This document shows positions 44,432-52,581 of a stretch of 64,000 nucleotides of DNA, one piece after another. The stretch is from Lachnospiraceae bacterium. Its GTDB lineage: Bacteria > Bacillota > Clostridia > Lachnospirales > Lachnospiraceae. The notes under the pieces are model-generated. The model saw only the letters and a list, made by a program, of their open reading frames with translations, searched no databases and had not been told where the DNA came from. The translations under genes and the position numbers were made by a program. Numbering within the stretch: position 1 is the stretch's first letter; each line of letters begins with the position of its first letter. The stretch covers positions 1-64,000 of the forward strand of contig VSOB01000004.1 of assembly GCA_009774625.1 (NCBI GenBank). Direction: 5' to 3'.

Positions 44432-44947
44432 TTAATTTCTGTACTGCAGGCGGATTTTGTCTGCAATCAGTGCAATAAACTCGGAATTTGTGGGTTTTCC
44501 TTTTCCGGTGTTGATGGTGTAGCCGAACATGGCATCCAGGGTTTCCATTTTGCCCCGGTTCCATGCCACCTCTATCGCATGGCGTATGGCACGTTCCACT
44601 CTGCTGGAAGTGGTCTGAAATTTCTTGGCGATAGTAGGATACAGTATCTTGGTAATCGAATTGAGCATTTCCACATCCTGTACGGACATCATGATTGCTT
44701 CCCTCAGGTACTGATACCCTTTGATATGTGCGGGAACACCAATCTCATGAATCATATTGGTAACGTCTTTTTCCAGATCCCGTACCGTCGGCCGGCTCTC
44801 GCCGTACACAGGTTTTGACTCCTCACGATGGCCCGCGGACGGTACCGTTATCATAATCTGAAATTCTTTATTTGTGTGAATCAAATCGGAAAGTAATTTG
44901 AAAACCTGTTCGTTATCTTTCGTAGCCGCTACACTCAGTTGTTCCAT
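44432..44947 (-). CDS. Spo0A-family protein lacking most of the receiver domain
   Basis: A 171-residue protein. Residues 58-171 are a complete Spo0A C-terminal DNA-binding domain ([61 protein letters not shown]) with the recognition helix intact. Residues 1-35 match the start of the Spo0A receiver domain, then residues 36-57 form a short linker. About 80 receiver residues are missing, including the phospho-acceptor Asp and the conserved Lys, and the first acidic-pocket residue is Lys 10 instead of Asp. Full Spo0A is about 260-270 residues. Start at 44947 has GGAGGT seven bases upstream; the longer frame to 45004 has none. It could be a phosphorylation-independent variant, a decoy, or a decayed gene. 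Confidence 0.88.
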   Translation of the reverse strand: MEQLSVAATKDNEQVFKLLSDLIHTNKEFQIMITVPSAGHREESKPVYGESRPTVRDLEKDVTNMIHEIGVPAHIKGYQYLREAIMMSVQDVEMLNSITKILYPTIAKKFQTTSSRVERAIRHAIEVAWNRGKMETLDAMFGYTINTGKGKPTNSEFIALIADKIRLQYRN

Positions 44948-45002
44948 AATTGACCTCCGTTCACTAAATTTCTCATCGATACGGCATATATCGCCTATAT
45001 TC

Positions 45003-45031
45003 ATTATAAACAGATGTCAATTTTCGTTCAA
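45003..45031 (-). promoter_or_regulatory. Promoter of the spo0A-like gene
   Basis: Minus-strand TTGAAC (45026-45031), 17-base spacer, TATAAT (45003-45008), about 55 bases upstream of the start. A GATA/TATC stem lies in the leader at about 44977-44993. Good enough to suggest the gene is expressed in vegetative cells. Confidence 0.65.
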
Positions 45032-45071
45032 CTCTTAAGAATCGCAGAATCTGCGAAAAATCGCCTCTTTC

Positions 45072-47405
45072 CTACAGCCTTGATTCCAGATCCTCCAGCG
45101 ACGCATAGCCATACAGCAATGCGGAATTGCCGATGGTGGCTTCCGCCAGATTCTTTCCTTCCCTGCAGAGCTGCGCAACAAATCTGCCATACAGATCCAG
45201 AGTTCTGTCGGAATACGTCGAAATCTCCCCACGCAGATATGTCTCGTAGGAAGTATTGTACAGGCTGTCCTCTCTGGTATGAATACTGCGGGCCATTGCC
45301 GCCGCCTTCGGATATTTTCCGGCACATTCTTCCATCCAGCCTACCTGTATTCTGACTATTTCTTCGATAATCGCCTTTTTTTCCAGTGGAATCCGGGGGA
45401 ATCTTTCCGCTATCTCCGCATATCCTTCCGGATCAGTGCTCTCCATCATCCTGCCGTATTTCTCTGCGATCAGATTCCAGCCGCAGGCATCCGCTCTTTC
45501 AAAATCTTCTATATAGCTTCGGAGCATGGGAATCGTCCAAGTCAGATACTGACTTTTCCGCATGAGGAAGAATGTATTCCAGTCATCCTGACAGTCTGCC
45601 CGGCCTCCAATGTTTTTCACCTGGTCAAAATCCCGCCATTCCATGCCGATCAGTTCCCGGATCAGGCTCTCCTTTACAGTCCCGCCCGACTGTTCATTCT
45701 GTGTGATGCCATGCAGAATATTGTCTGTATGATGATCCAGATAATTGTCATTTCCGGTGGTCAGGCTCTGCTTTTTCATCTCGTCAATAATCAGGGAAAC
45801 AATAATCTCTATGGTCTGAGGGATCCGTTCGTCACCGATTGCCATATCGGAAATGGCGTTCAGAATATCTCCGATCACTGCCAGAATCGGCAGATGCTCC
45901 ATTCCCTTGTGCATCCATTTATAAAAAGGCGCATATTTCCGGTTCAGAAGATACACGATGGCCATTGTATGTTTCATAAATTCACCCAACGCCACCTGAG
46001 CCGTCACCTTATCGCCCCGCTCCAGCATCCGGCTGTAATTATACTGGCCGGACTGGGCAATCAGCGCCGCCTCCCTTGCGATTTTCCGCAGCCTTACATC
46101 CTTGGGATAATGGGCCAGAAGCCCTTTTCGAATCCGGGTAAATTCTCCCAGTTCATCCCGGAATACCCGGCCGCCGGTGGCAGCGGCCAGCCGGTAATCC
46201 TCCGCATAAAGCCACTGGCTGTTAGTCGTAGGCACATCGGAAAACCCGGTCAGGCGTTCGTAAAATTCCCCAATACGGAATACGCCCACCCGTTTGGGTG
46301 ATTTGGGCGAAACCCTTCTGGTAATTCCCATATAAGTCACGGGAAGCCTGTCGTATTCCGCCTGCAGCGCCTCCCCGATTTCCTCATACACAGAATCTGT
46401 CAGAAACAGGCAAAACCCCGGCCCAAAATCATGATCTCTGGATATTTCATCATCAAATCCCAGACATTCGGAACCTTCCCCCACCAGTCCGGCCGCGATA
46501 TACGGAAGATAGGCCGGAAATTTAGTCCGCAGCATAGGTTCCCCATACTCATGATAAAATGCTTCACAAAGATCCAGTCCTTTGGCAAACTGCCTTATCA
46601 CACTGGGTTTCCCTGTAAGCTGCTTTTCCACCGCACTCAGATTCTGTGCCACAATCTCATAGGCAGTGGAATGTCCTGTATTTTTCTCAATCTCCGCCAG
46701 CGCCATCCGGTAGTACCTGGCAGACTCCTCCAGATTGCCTGCCATATACTGGGCCTCTCCCATAGCAGACAGTGCGCCGCTGTAATGAAAATCTTTCTGC
46801 TCATCCATCTCAAAGATAGAAAAGGCCGCCTTTAAATGACCCATGGCTTCTTCATACCGGTCCAGCTTTAACAGGGACGCCGCCAGATTCGTATGGGTAA
46901 CCGCCGTTTCAATCCGGGCGTCCATATTGGCGCTGACTATGGGCAGCGCCCGCTCCAGGCAGACACAGGCCTCCTCAAAGTCTCCCATCTCCTGATACAG
47001 AAGGCTCATATTATTATAAAGACTGGCAAACCGGAAATCCGCATCCTCCAGATGACTCTGATAAATGAGCAGCACTGTCTTATAATTGGTCATAGACTCG
47101 GCAAGTTTTCCGGCAGCCCTGTAGGCATTGGCAATGTTCAGCAATGAAGTGGCATAGGGAATGCTGCCCTGCAGATGATTCCGCTCCAGCACCTCCATCA
47201 ACTTATCGCAGTACATACAGCACTTCTCATATTTGCTCACATCCCGCAGATATCCGATCATCTCATTGAGCAGGGTAATCAGCGCATTGTCGTCTCCTGA
47301 CTGCACAGCCTGTGCCATCCGGTTATCCAGATATCCCTCCACCTTATCCATCTGATACGTGGCAAACAATCTGTCAAGTTCCTGTAAAATCGTGTCCATA
47401 TCCAT
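45072..47405 (-). CDS. TPR - DUF4037 nucleotidyltransferase-like - DUF4125 fusion protein
   Basis: A 777-residue protein without signal peptide. Residues about 20-265 are TPR-like helical repeats (for example LYNNMSLLYQEMGDFEEACVCLERAL). Residues 275-450 resemble DUF4037, with a nucleotidyltransferase-type motif GEGSECLGFDD...DHDFG at 309-328 supplying acidic metal ligands. Residues about 575-775 resemble DUF4125 (MEWRDFDQVKNIGGRADCQDD). Domain names are from memory. It probably modifies or senses a small molecule or protein; the target is unknown. ATG at 47405 has AGAGGTG upstream; the frame is open to 47546 with no support. Sits between spoIVB and the Spo0A-like gene. Confidence 0.75.
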   Translation of the reverse strand: MDMDTILQELDRLFATYQMDKVEGYLDNRMAQAVQSGDDNALITLLNEMIGYLRDVSKYEKCCMYCDKLMEVLERNHLQGSIPYATSLLNIANAYRAAGKLAESMTNYKTVLLIYQSHLEDADFRFASLYNNMSLLYQEMGDFEEACVCLERALPIVSANMDARIETAVTHTNLAASLLKLDRYEEAMGHLKAAFSIFEMDEQKDFHYSGALSAMGEAQYMAGNLEESARYYRMALAEIEKNTGHSTAYEIVAQNLSAVEKQLTGKPSVIRQFAKGLDLCEAFYHEYGEPMLRTKFPAYLPYIAAGLVGEGSECLGFDDEISRDHDFGPGFCLFLTDSVYEEIGEALQAEYDRLPVTYMGITRRVSPKSPKRVGVFRIGEFYERLTGFSDVPTTNSQWLYAEDYRLAAATGGRVFRDELGEFTRIRKGLLAHYPKDVRLRKIAREAALIAQSGQYNYSRMLERGDKVTAQVALGEFMKHTMAIVYLLNRKYAPFYKWMHKGMEHLPILAVIGDILNAISDMAIGDERIPQTIEIIVSLIIDEMKKQSLTTGNDNYLDHHTDNILHGITQNEQSGGTVKESLIRELIGMEWRDFDQVKNIGGRADCQDDWNTFFLMRKSQYLTWTIPMLRSYIEDFERADACGWNLIAEKYGRMMESTDPEGYAEIAERFPRIPLEKKAIIEEIVRIQVGWMEECAGKYPKAAAMARSIHTREDSLYNTSYETYLRGEISTYSDRTLDLYGRFVAQLCREGKNLAEATIGNSALLYGYASLEDLESRL

Positions 47406-47478
47406 ACAATCACCTCTGTCATGCAATATCGTGTCAGCGTAAAACCGCAGACAAGCTACACCTTCGTGCATTGTTTTT

Positions 47479-47487
47479 ATTATAACA
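47479..47487 (-). promoter_or_regulatory. Extended -10 promoter for the TPR-DUF4037-DUF4125 gene
   Basis: Minus-strand TGTTATAAT, 74-82 bases upstream of the chosen start, with no strong -35. Confidence 0.5.
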
Positions 47488-47585
47488 CCTTTGCAGTAAT
47501 TTTCACATAAAATTATTTTACCTGACCATTGGGCACAGCATTGCAAGCAAATGCAGTATGTTATTTGCTGTTTAACTGCATCGAA

Positions 47586-47936
47586 TCATGCAGGATAGCC
47601 GAATCCAAAAAGTTTAATAAATTCTGTCCAGCCTAAAATGCAGACCCCGACAGCAAACAATACCGCAAATGCAAGCAACGGTATCCAGATAAGTGAGTTC
47701 CTTTTATTGCTGCATTTTTTGCACAGAACAACTGTTACGGGTAACATGGCAAGCAGCCAGAAAATAAGCAATACAAATCCAAAAAATACCGCAATATCAG
47801 CTTCGGATCCCAAATCATACGCATACCCCTTGCCATGGCCTGTAATATTCATGTAGATACAGCCAATCCAAAGCGGGGAAACGATACTGATACACAAAAA
47901 CCATACTGTCTGGAAAAAAGTTTTCACCTTTTGCAT
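47586..47936 (-). CDS. Small integral membrane protein of unknown function (116 residues)
   Basis: Three hydrophobic segments are visible (about residues 8-28, 46-70 and 84-104) with a short Cys/Lys/Asn loop (CKKCSNKRNS) between the second and third. No family recognised. The start at 47936 follows GAAGGGACGG. The frame extends to 48080, but a better ribosome binding site in that stretch belongs to a different frame (see the leader peptide). Confidence 0.55.
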   Translation of the reverse strand: MQKVKTFFQTVWFLCISIVSPLWIGCIYMNITGHGKGYAYDLGSEADIAVFFGFVLLIFWLLAMLPVTVVLCKKCSNKRNSLIWIPLLAFAVLFAVGVCILGWTEFIKLFGFGYPA

Positions 47937-48010
47937 TGTATGTCCGTCCCTTCTCCCGCTGCTGTTAAAAGCCGTTCTGTTTCCTTCATAAATTTTATGA
48001 TACCATCCAT
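47924..48010 (-). CDS. Short leader ORF coupled to the membrane protein (28 residues)
   Basis: ATG at 48010 has a strong GGAGGAGGAAGG just upstream and opens a 28-residue polar frame (begins MDGIIKFMKE) whose stop codon overlaps the membrane-protein start. The two frames are coupled: ribosomes ending the leader are placed at the next start. It may be a separate small protein, a translational leader, or the N-terminus of one protein split by a frameshift. Confidence 0.35.
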   Translation of the reverse strand: MDGIIKFMKETERLLTAAGEGTDIQCKR

Positions 48011-48056
48011 TCTGCCCTTCCTCCTCCAATCCGGATTTATCTCTTTGTTTTCCCCT

Positions 48057-48085
48057 ATTATACTGCAAATCTGAATACATGGAAA
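48057..48085 (-). promoter_or_regulatory. Promoter of the leader/membrane-protein unit
   Basis: Minus-strand TTTCCA (48080-48085), 17-base spacer, TATAAT (48057-48062), just downstream of palindromic repeat copy 2. Confidence 0.55.
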
Positions 48086-48103
48086 CCGAAATTGTGTATC
48101 AAA

Positions 48104-48138
48104 ACAATAGAAAGCCCGCTGCGCGGGCTTTCTATTGT
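48104..48138. repeat. Dispersed palindromic repeat, copy 2 (perfect palindrome)
   Basis: ACAATAGAAAGCCCGC (48104-48119) and GCGGGCTTTCTATTGT (48123-48138) are perfect 16-bp inverted arms around a three-base loop. It lies 58 bases beyond the spoIVB stop and could serve as its terminator. Related copies at 9489-9523 and 61576-61612. Confidence 0.9.
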
Positions 48139-48195
48139 CATAAATCGCTGAGGATATCCCCAAAGCCCCAAAAGGCCCTGAGAATACCCACTTTT

Positions 48196-49443
48196 TTATT
48201 CTCCCATCATCATTTCTTCAATAAAAATCCCATATCCCCTAGTGGCATCCTGTACAAACACATGGGTGACGGCACCGATCAGTTTTCCGTTCTGCAGAAT
48301 GGGCGCACCGCTCATCCCCTGAATGATGCCTCCGGTCTGTTGTATCAGCTCTTCATCCGTGATCTGCAGTACGATTTCTCTGTTGATATGTTCCCTGTCA
48401 TAGGTAATATCGGTAATCTTTGCATCATAGAGCTTTGCCGTCTCTCCGTCCAGACTGCAGAGGATCTTGGCCGGTCCGATTTTTGTATCCTGCTTCAGAC
48501 CGATCTCCACCGGCCCGAACGGGACCTCCTCTTCCAGTTCCTCCCCGCATACACCGAAAATCCCTTTTTCCTCATTCCGTTCTATGCTCCCCAGAATATG
48601 GTCATCTGCATAATCAATCAGTCCTGTCAGCTCTCCCGGACTGCCTGACTCCCCTTTTTTCACTCCGATAATATCCGTATGGTACAGGGTTCCCTTACGC
48701 AGCTCCATCAACGTACTGGTATCCATATCATTGATACCGTGTCCCAGTGCACCGAACCCCCCGTTGCCGTCGATGTAAGTAAGCGTCCCCACTCCCTGTG
48801 CATTGTCCCGAATCCAGATTCCGATTTTATACGTGCCTGCCTGATCCTGTATCGGAACAGTCTTGATATCGAACACCTCTTCCTCCCTGCGGATCGTCAG
48901 TACCACATCTTTGCTGCCCGCCTCCTGCAGCATATTGATAAACATCTTTTTTCCTGTGACATCTTCTCCGTTGATTTTTAATATATAATCGCCGCTTTTC
49001 AAAACCGGCTTTGCAGGAGAATACCGAACCCCGTCAAATCCGGTAAACTCACCCGTCCCCACCACCAGCACACCGTCTGTTTTGACATAAATGCCCACCG
49101 GAAGGCCCGCCGGAATCACACTGGTCCCTTCGATCACCTGTACTCTGACCTGTTTGAGCGGAAGGATTCCAAACAGCTTCACATCCATGTCATAACTGTT
49201 TTTTTCTCTGGCATAAAAAATAAGAGGACGATTCAAACTCACCGGTATCGCCTCTTCACCGGCAGCATGCAGCATCCCGGAAGCCGGAATGGCAAAATTC
49301 ATCTCTTCCCGTTCCCCTGCCCTGATCTTAACCCGATCCGGTATTTTATGCCAGGCGGAAAGATACAGCGCACACGCCAGAAGGCAGAGCGCCTGTCCGG
49401 CTATCATACATAATATGCGCCGGTATTTCTTTTTCAGTTCCAT
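48196..49443 (-). CDS. spoIVB: SpoIVB serine peptidase
   Basis: Forespore-secreted S55 protease that signals the mother cell by releasing SpoIVFB to process pro-sigma-K. The 415-residue protein has an N-terminal membrane helix (about 9-30), a PDZ domain (about 130-200), and a trypsin-like domain with the catalytic set His 235 (GALGHGIND), Asp 363 and Ser 378 (GMSGAP). These numbers fall almost exactly on the B. subtilis residues (His 236, Asp 363, Ser 378). Start at 49443 has GGAAAGGAAG upstream. Normally followed directly by spo0A; here two other genes lie between. Confidence 0.95.
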   Translation of the reverse strand: MELKKKYRRILCMIAGQALCLLACALYLSAWHKIPDRVKIRAGEREEMNFAIPASGMLHAAGEEAIPVSLNRPLIFYAREKNSYDMDVKLFGILPLKQVRVQVIEGTSVIPAGLPVGIYVKTDGVLVVGTGEFTGFDGVRYSPAKPVLKSGDYILKINGEDVTGKKMFINMLQEAGSKDVVLTIRREEEVFDIKTVPIQDQAGTYKIGIWIRDNAQGVGTLTYIDGNGGFGALGHGINDMDTSTLMELRKGTLYHTDIIGVKKGESGSPGELTGLIDYADDHILGSIERNEEKGIFGVCGEELEEEVPFGPVEIGLKQDTKIGPAKILCSLDGETAKLYDAKITDITYDREHINREIVLQITDEELIQQTGGIIQGMSGAPILQNGKLIGAVTHVFVQDATRGYGIFIEEMMMGE

Positions 49444-49515
49444 ATGACCACTTCCTTTCCCATACTGACCATTCAAAGGAATTTTTTCTATTAGAATTTC
49501 CTATATAACAAAGAG

Positions 49516-49544
49516 AAAAAGCATTCCGTAAGGGATGCTTTTTT
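49516..49544 (-). terminator. Terminator of the asp23-recN operon
   Basis: AAAAAGCATTCC (49516-49527) pairs with GGGATGCTTTTT (49532-49543) around a GTAA loop with one mismatch, followed on the minus strand by TTTTTCTC. It lies 28 bases beyond recN. Confidence 0.8.
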
Positions 49545-49571
49545 AGTATGTGAGGAAACAGAAATTTTACT

Positions 49572-51257
49572 TTAGTATTGTTTTGTATCTCTTGCCAATT
49601 CTTTCATTTCCCTGGCATTGGAAACTGCCGCATCTGTCAGCAAATCACTGCCCAAAAGTCTGGCCAGCTCCTTTGTACTCTCTGGCTCATCCAGAATAGT
49701 AATATCTGTTCTGGTCTGACTCTCCTTTTGGTTTTTTTCGATTTTAAAATGCTGATCTGCCATAGCCGCAATCTGGGGCAGATGGGTGATACAGATAATC
49801 TGGTGTTCTTTGCCCAAAAGGGCCAGTTTTTTAGATACCTGCCAGGCAGTCCTGCCGCTGATGCCCGCATCAATTTCATCAAAAATCAGAGTGGAAATGG
49901 CATCTTTTTCCGCCATTACGGTTTTCAGTCCCAGCATGATACGGGACAGCTCCCCTCCGCTGGCAATGCTGCCCAGCGGCTTTACCGGCTCTCCCGGATT
50001 GGTGGAAATCAGAAATTCCACCTCATCATAGCCTTTTTCACCCGCCTTTTTCGGATCGGAATCGATCTGGATCCGAAACTTTACTTCCATGAAATTCAGA
50101 TCATGCAGCGCCTCCGTCATTTTCTTTTCCAGCGCTTTGGCCTGGCGCCTGCGGATCTCCGAACTCTTTTTGCAGGATGAGAGCAGCTTTTCTTCCGCCT
50201 GCTCCATCTCCTGTTTCAGAGTTTCCAGATAGGCATCATAGTTCATCAGCTTTTCCAGCCGCTCTTCCTGTGCCTCTCTGTAAGCAAGCACTTCTTCCAC
50301 TGTGGCTCCGTATTTGGATTTCAGGTGGTTTAACAGATCCAGCCGCTTCTCAGTTTTGTCAAATGTCTCCGGATCAAATTCCAGGGTTTCTTCATAGGAA
50401 GCCAGTTCTCTGCACACATCCAGCACCAGCCCTTCTATTTCTGAAAGCTGCTGGGTTATATCTGTCAGGCCTTCGTCATAGCCCTCCACACTTTTCAGCT
50501 CCCGCAGCGCCCTTCCGGTCAGATCGGAAACGCTTTCTCCTTCTGTATTGCCCAGAAAACGCCGGGCCAGAGACACACCTTCCAGAATCTTTCTGGAATG
50601 TACCATCCGCCGGTACTCCGCCTCCAATGTCTCATCTTCCCCGATTTCCGGATGGGCATCTTCGATCTCTTCGCATTCAAACCGGGCAAGTGCACATTCC
50701 TTCTGCCTCATGCTGCCGTCTTTGTCAGAGGCTTCCCATTCTTTCACCAGTTCCCGGTATCGTTTATAGTATCCGGCCATTTTTTCTTTTATACGTCTTA
50801 ACGGATCACCGCAAAAATCATCCAGAATTTCCAATTGTTTCTTTTTGCCGGTCAAAGACTGATGTTCATGCTGTCCATACACATCGATCAGTACTTCGGC
50901 CAGCTCTTTTAACTGTCTGGCTGTCATCGTCTCCCCGTTGACACGGCACACACTTTTACCCGCCGATATTTTTCTGGATATGATAAGCATATCCTCTTCC
51001 GGCTCCACATCCAGCTCTCTGCACCGCTCCTTCTGTGCTTCGTCATCCAATGTAAAAGCCAGCTCGATCAGGGCGGATTCTTTTCCGGTACGTATCATCT
51101 CCTTGTCCGCCTTGGCCCCCAGCGCCAGATTGATGGAACCGATGATTACCGATTTCCCCGCACCGGTTTCCCCGGTCAGGATATTCAGCCCCTTTCCGAA
51201 CTGTACTTCCGTTTCTTCTATCAGAGCCAGATTTTTCACATGTAAACTATTCAGCAT
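49572..51257 (-). CDS. recN: DNA repair protein RecN
   Basis: SMC-like ATPase acting early at DNA double-strand breaks. The 561-residue protein has Walker A GETGAGKSVI near residue 30, a long central coiled-coil part (150-360), and a C-terminal ABC signature with SGGELSRIM and Walker B TLIFDEIDAGISG. ATG overlaps the argR 3' end by 11 bases. It closes the asp23-to-recN operon. Confidence 0.96.
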   Translation of the reverse strand: MLNSLHVKNLALIEETEVQFGKGLNILTGETGAGKSVIIGSINLALGAKADKEMIRTGKESALIELAFTLDDEAQKERCRELDVEPEEDMLIISRKISAGKSVCRVNGETMTARQLKELAEVLIDVYGQHEHQSLTGKKKQLEILDDFCGDPLRRIKEKMAGYYKRYRELVKEWEASDKDGSMRQKECALARFECEEIEDAHPEIGEDETLEAEYRRMVHSRKILEGVSLARRFLGNTEGESVSDLTGRALRELKSVEGYDEGLTDITQQLSEIEGLVLDVCRELASYEETLEFDPETFDKTEKRLDLLNHLKSKYGATVEEVLAYREAQEERLEKLMNYDAYLETLKQEMEQAEEKLLSSCKKSSEIRRRQAKALEKKMTEALHDLNFMEVKFRIQIDSDPKKAGEKGYDEVEFLISTNPGEPVKPLGSIASGGELSRIMLGLKTVMAEKDAISTLIFDEIDAGISGRTAWQVSKKLALLGKEHQIICITHLPQIAAMADQHFKIEKNQKESQTRTDITILDEPESTKELARLLGSDLLTDAAVSNAREMKELARDTKQY

Positions 51258-51702
51258 ACCCTACGATTTCCTCAATCTTCCTCATTACGATTTCTGTATC
51301 TTCCCGTGTCCGTATTGCCATCATAATCGTATCGTCTCCGGCTATCGTGCCTGCAATCTCCCGAAGTTTCATGGCGTCCAGCGCCGCCGCCACCGCCATT
51401 GCCATACCGGATACGGTTTTGACCACCAGCAGATTTTCTGCCATCCCCATCGAAGCAAATCCTTCTTTCAATACCCGGCTGTACTTGTCTCCCAGAACGG
51501 TTTCTTCCTGATGAAATGCCGTATATTTCTGCCTGCCGCCGTCAGATACCTTGGACAGTTTCAATTCTCTGATGTCTCTGGAGACAGTGGCCTGTGTTAC
51601 CTCAAATCCTTCTTCTTTCAAATACACTGCCAGCTCTTCCTGTGTACCGATGTCATATTCTGCAATCAGGCGAAGTATCTCACTTTGTCTCTTCTCTTTC
51701 AT
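51247..51702 (-). CDS. argR: Arginine repressor ArgR
   Basis: Hexameric, arginine-responsive repressor/activator. The 151-residue protein has the N-terminal winged helix (QATVSRDIRELKL recognition segment) and the C-terminal oligomerisation domain with the arginine-binding AGDDTIMMAIRT. Located between nadK and recN as in most Firmicutes. Confidence 0.95.
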   Translation of the reverse strand: MKEKRQSEILRLIAEYDIGTQEELAVYLKEEGFEVTQATVSRDIRELKLSKVSDGGRQKYTAFHQEETVLGDKYSRVLKEGFASMGMAENLLVVKTVSGMAMAVAAALDAMKLREIAGTIAGDDTIMMAIRTREDTEIVMRKIEEIVGYAE

Positions 51703-51703
51703 A

Positions 51704-52564
51704 TCAATTCCCGCTCATCTTTTTATGTAATGCTTCCAGAAAACCTACCTGACTGATTTTTACAATCTCTGTCCGCCTCCCGGACTTAGTCACAGTCATC
51801 CGGTCCCCCAGCTCCAGAAGCGCTCCGCAGCCGCCGTCAAAATAAACTTCTGCACGAAAAGCCGCATCCTTTTTCCATGCGGCGATCTCTATCATAACCT
51901 CATCGTCCCCGGAAAGCACCACGCTTCTGCTATTCAGCGTGTGCGGACAGATCGGTGTCACTACGATCAGATCCGCCCCCGGCTCCACAATAGGTCCGCC
52001 GGCAGACATATTATAACCGGTGGAACCTGTGGGTGTGGACAAAATCACCCCGTCTGCATTGTACTCATTCAAAAACTGTCCGTTCACATACAGATGAAAA
52101 TGAATGATCTGCATGGGACCGCTTCTTGTGATCACAATGTCATTCAGTGCATAGGAACTCTCCACACAGCGTTCTCCCCGGACAAGCTGCCCGTTTAACA
52201 TCATCCGGCTCTCTGTCTCATACTGATCCCGGAGCAGAAGTCCCAGCGCATGCCTGATGTTGTTTTTTTCCACTTCCGCCAGAAACCCCAGGCTCCCCAG
52301 ATTGATCCCCAGAAGCGGTATCCCCCGCTCCACAGTATCTCTGGCCGCTTCAATCAACGTACCGTCGCCGCCCAGTACCAGAATGCACTCGGTTTCTTCC
52401 GGAATCTCGGCAGCATCCGTATAAACCCTGCCGCCTTCCATAGCCGTCCTGGCAATCTTGACCTGACAACTGCAGCCTTTCTCTGCAAGAAATGCTGTCA
52501 CTTCTCTGGTAGTTTCCAGTTCCTGATCCTTAAACGGATTGGTAATGATAAAAAAGTGTTTCAT
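51704..52564 (-). CDS. nadK: NAD kinase
   Basis: Phosphorylates NAD to NADP. The 286-residue protein has the catalytic GGDGT motif near residue 65, an ALNDIVITR segment and the STPTGSTGYNMSAGG motif. One base upstream of argR in its operon. Confidence 0.96.
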   Translation of the reverse strand: MKHFFIITNPFKDQELETTREVTAFLAEKGCSCQVKIARTAMEGGRVYTDAAEIPEETECILVLGGDGTLIEAARDTVERGIPLLGINLGSLGFLAEVEKNNIRHALGLLLRDQYETESRMMLNGQLVRGERCVESSYALNDIVITRSGPMQIIHFHLYVNGQFLNEYNADGVILSTPTGSTGYNMSAGGPIVEPGADLIVVTPICPHTLNSRSVVLSGDDEVMIEIAAWKKDAAFRAEVYFDGGCGALLELGDRMTVTKSGRRTEIVKISQVGFLEALHKKMSGN

Positions 52565-52581
52565 ACACCCGTCCTTATATT

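Noticed and set aside
44432..45004. Longer 190-residue start of the Spo0A-like protein
   Set aside because: The extra 19 codons have no ribosome binding site and lie over the promoter region, whereas GGAGGT precedes the ATG at 44947. The longer form would not restore the receiver domain.
44948..45031. 0A box upstream of the spo0A-like gene
   Set aside because: A TGAACGAA sequence is present, but it does not match TGNCGAA without an extra base, so autoregulation is not claimed.
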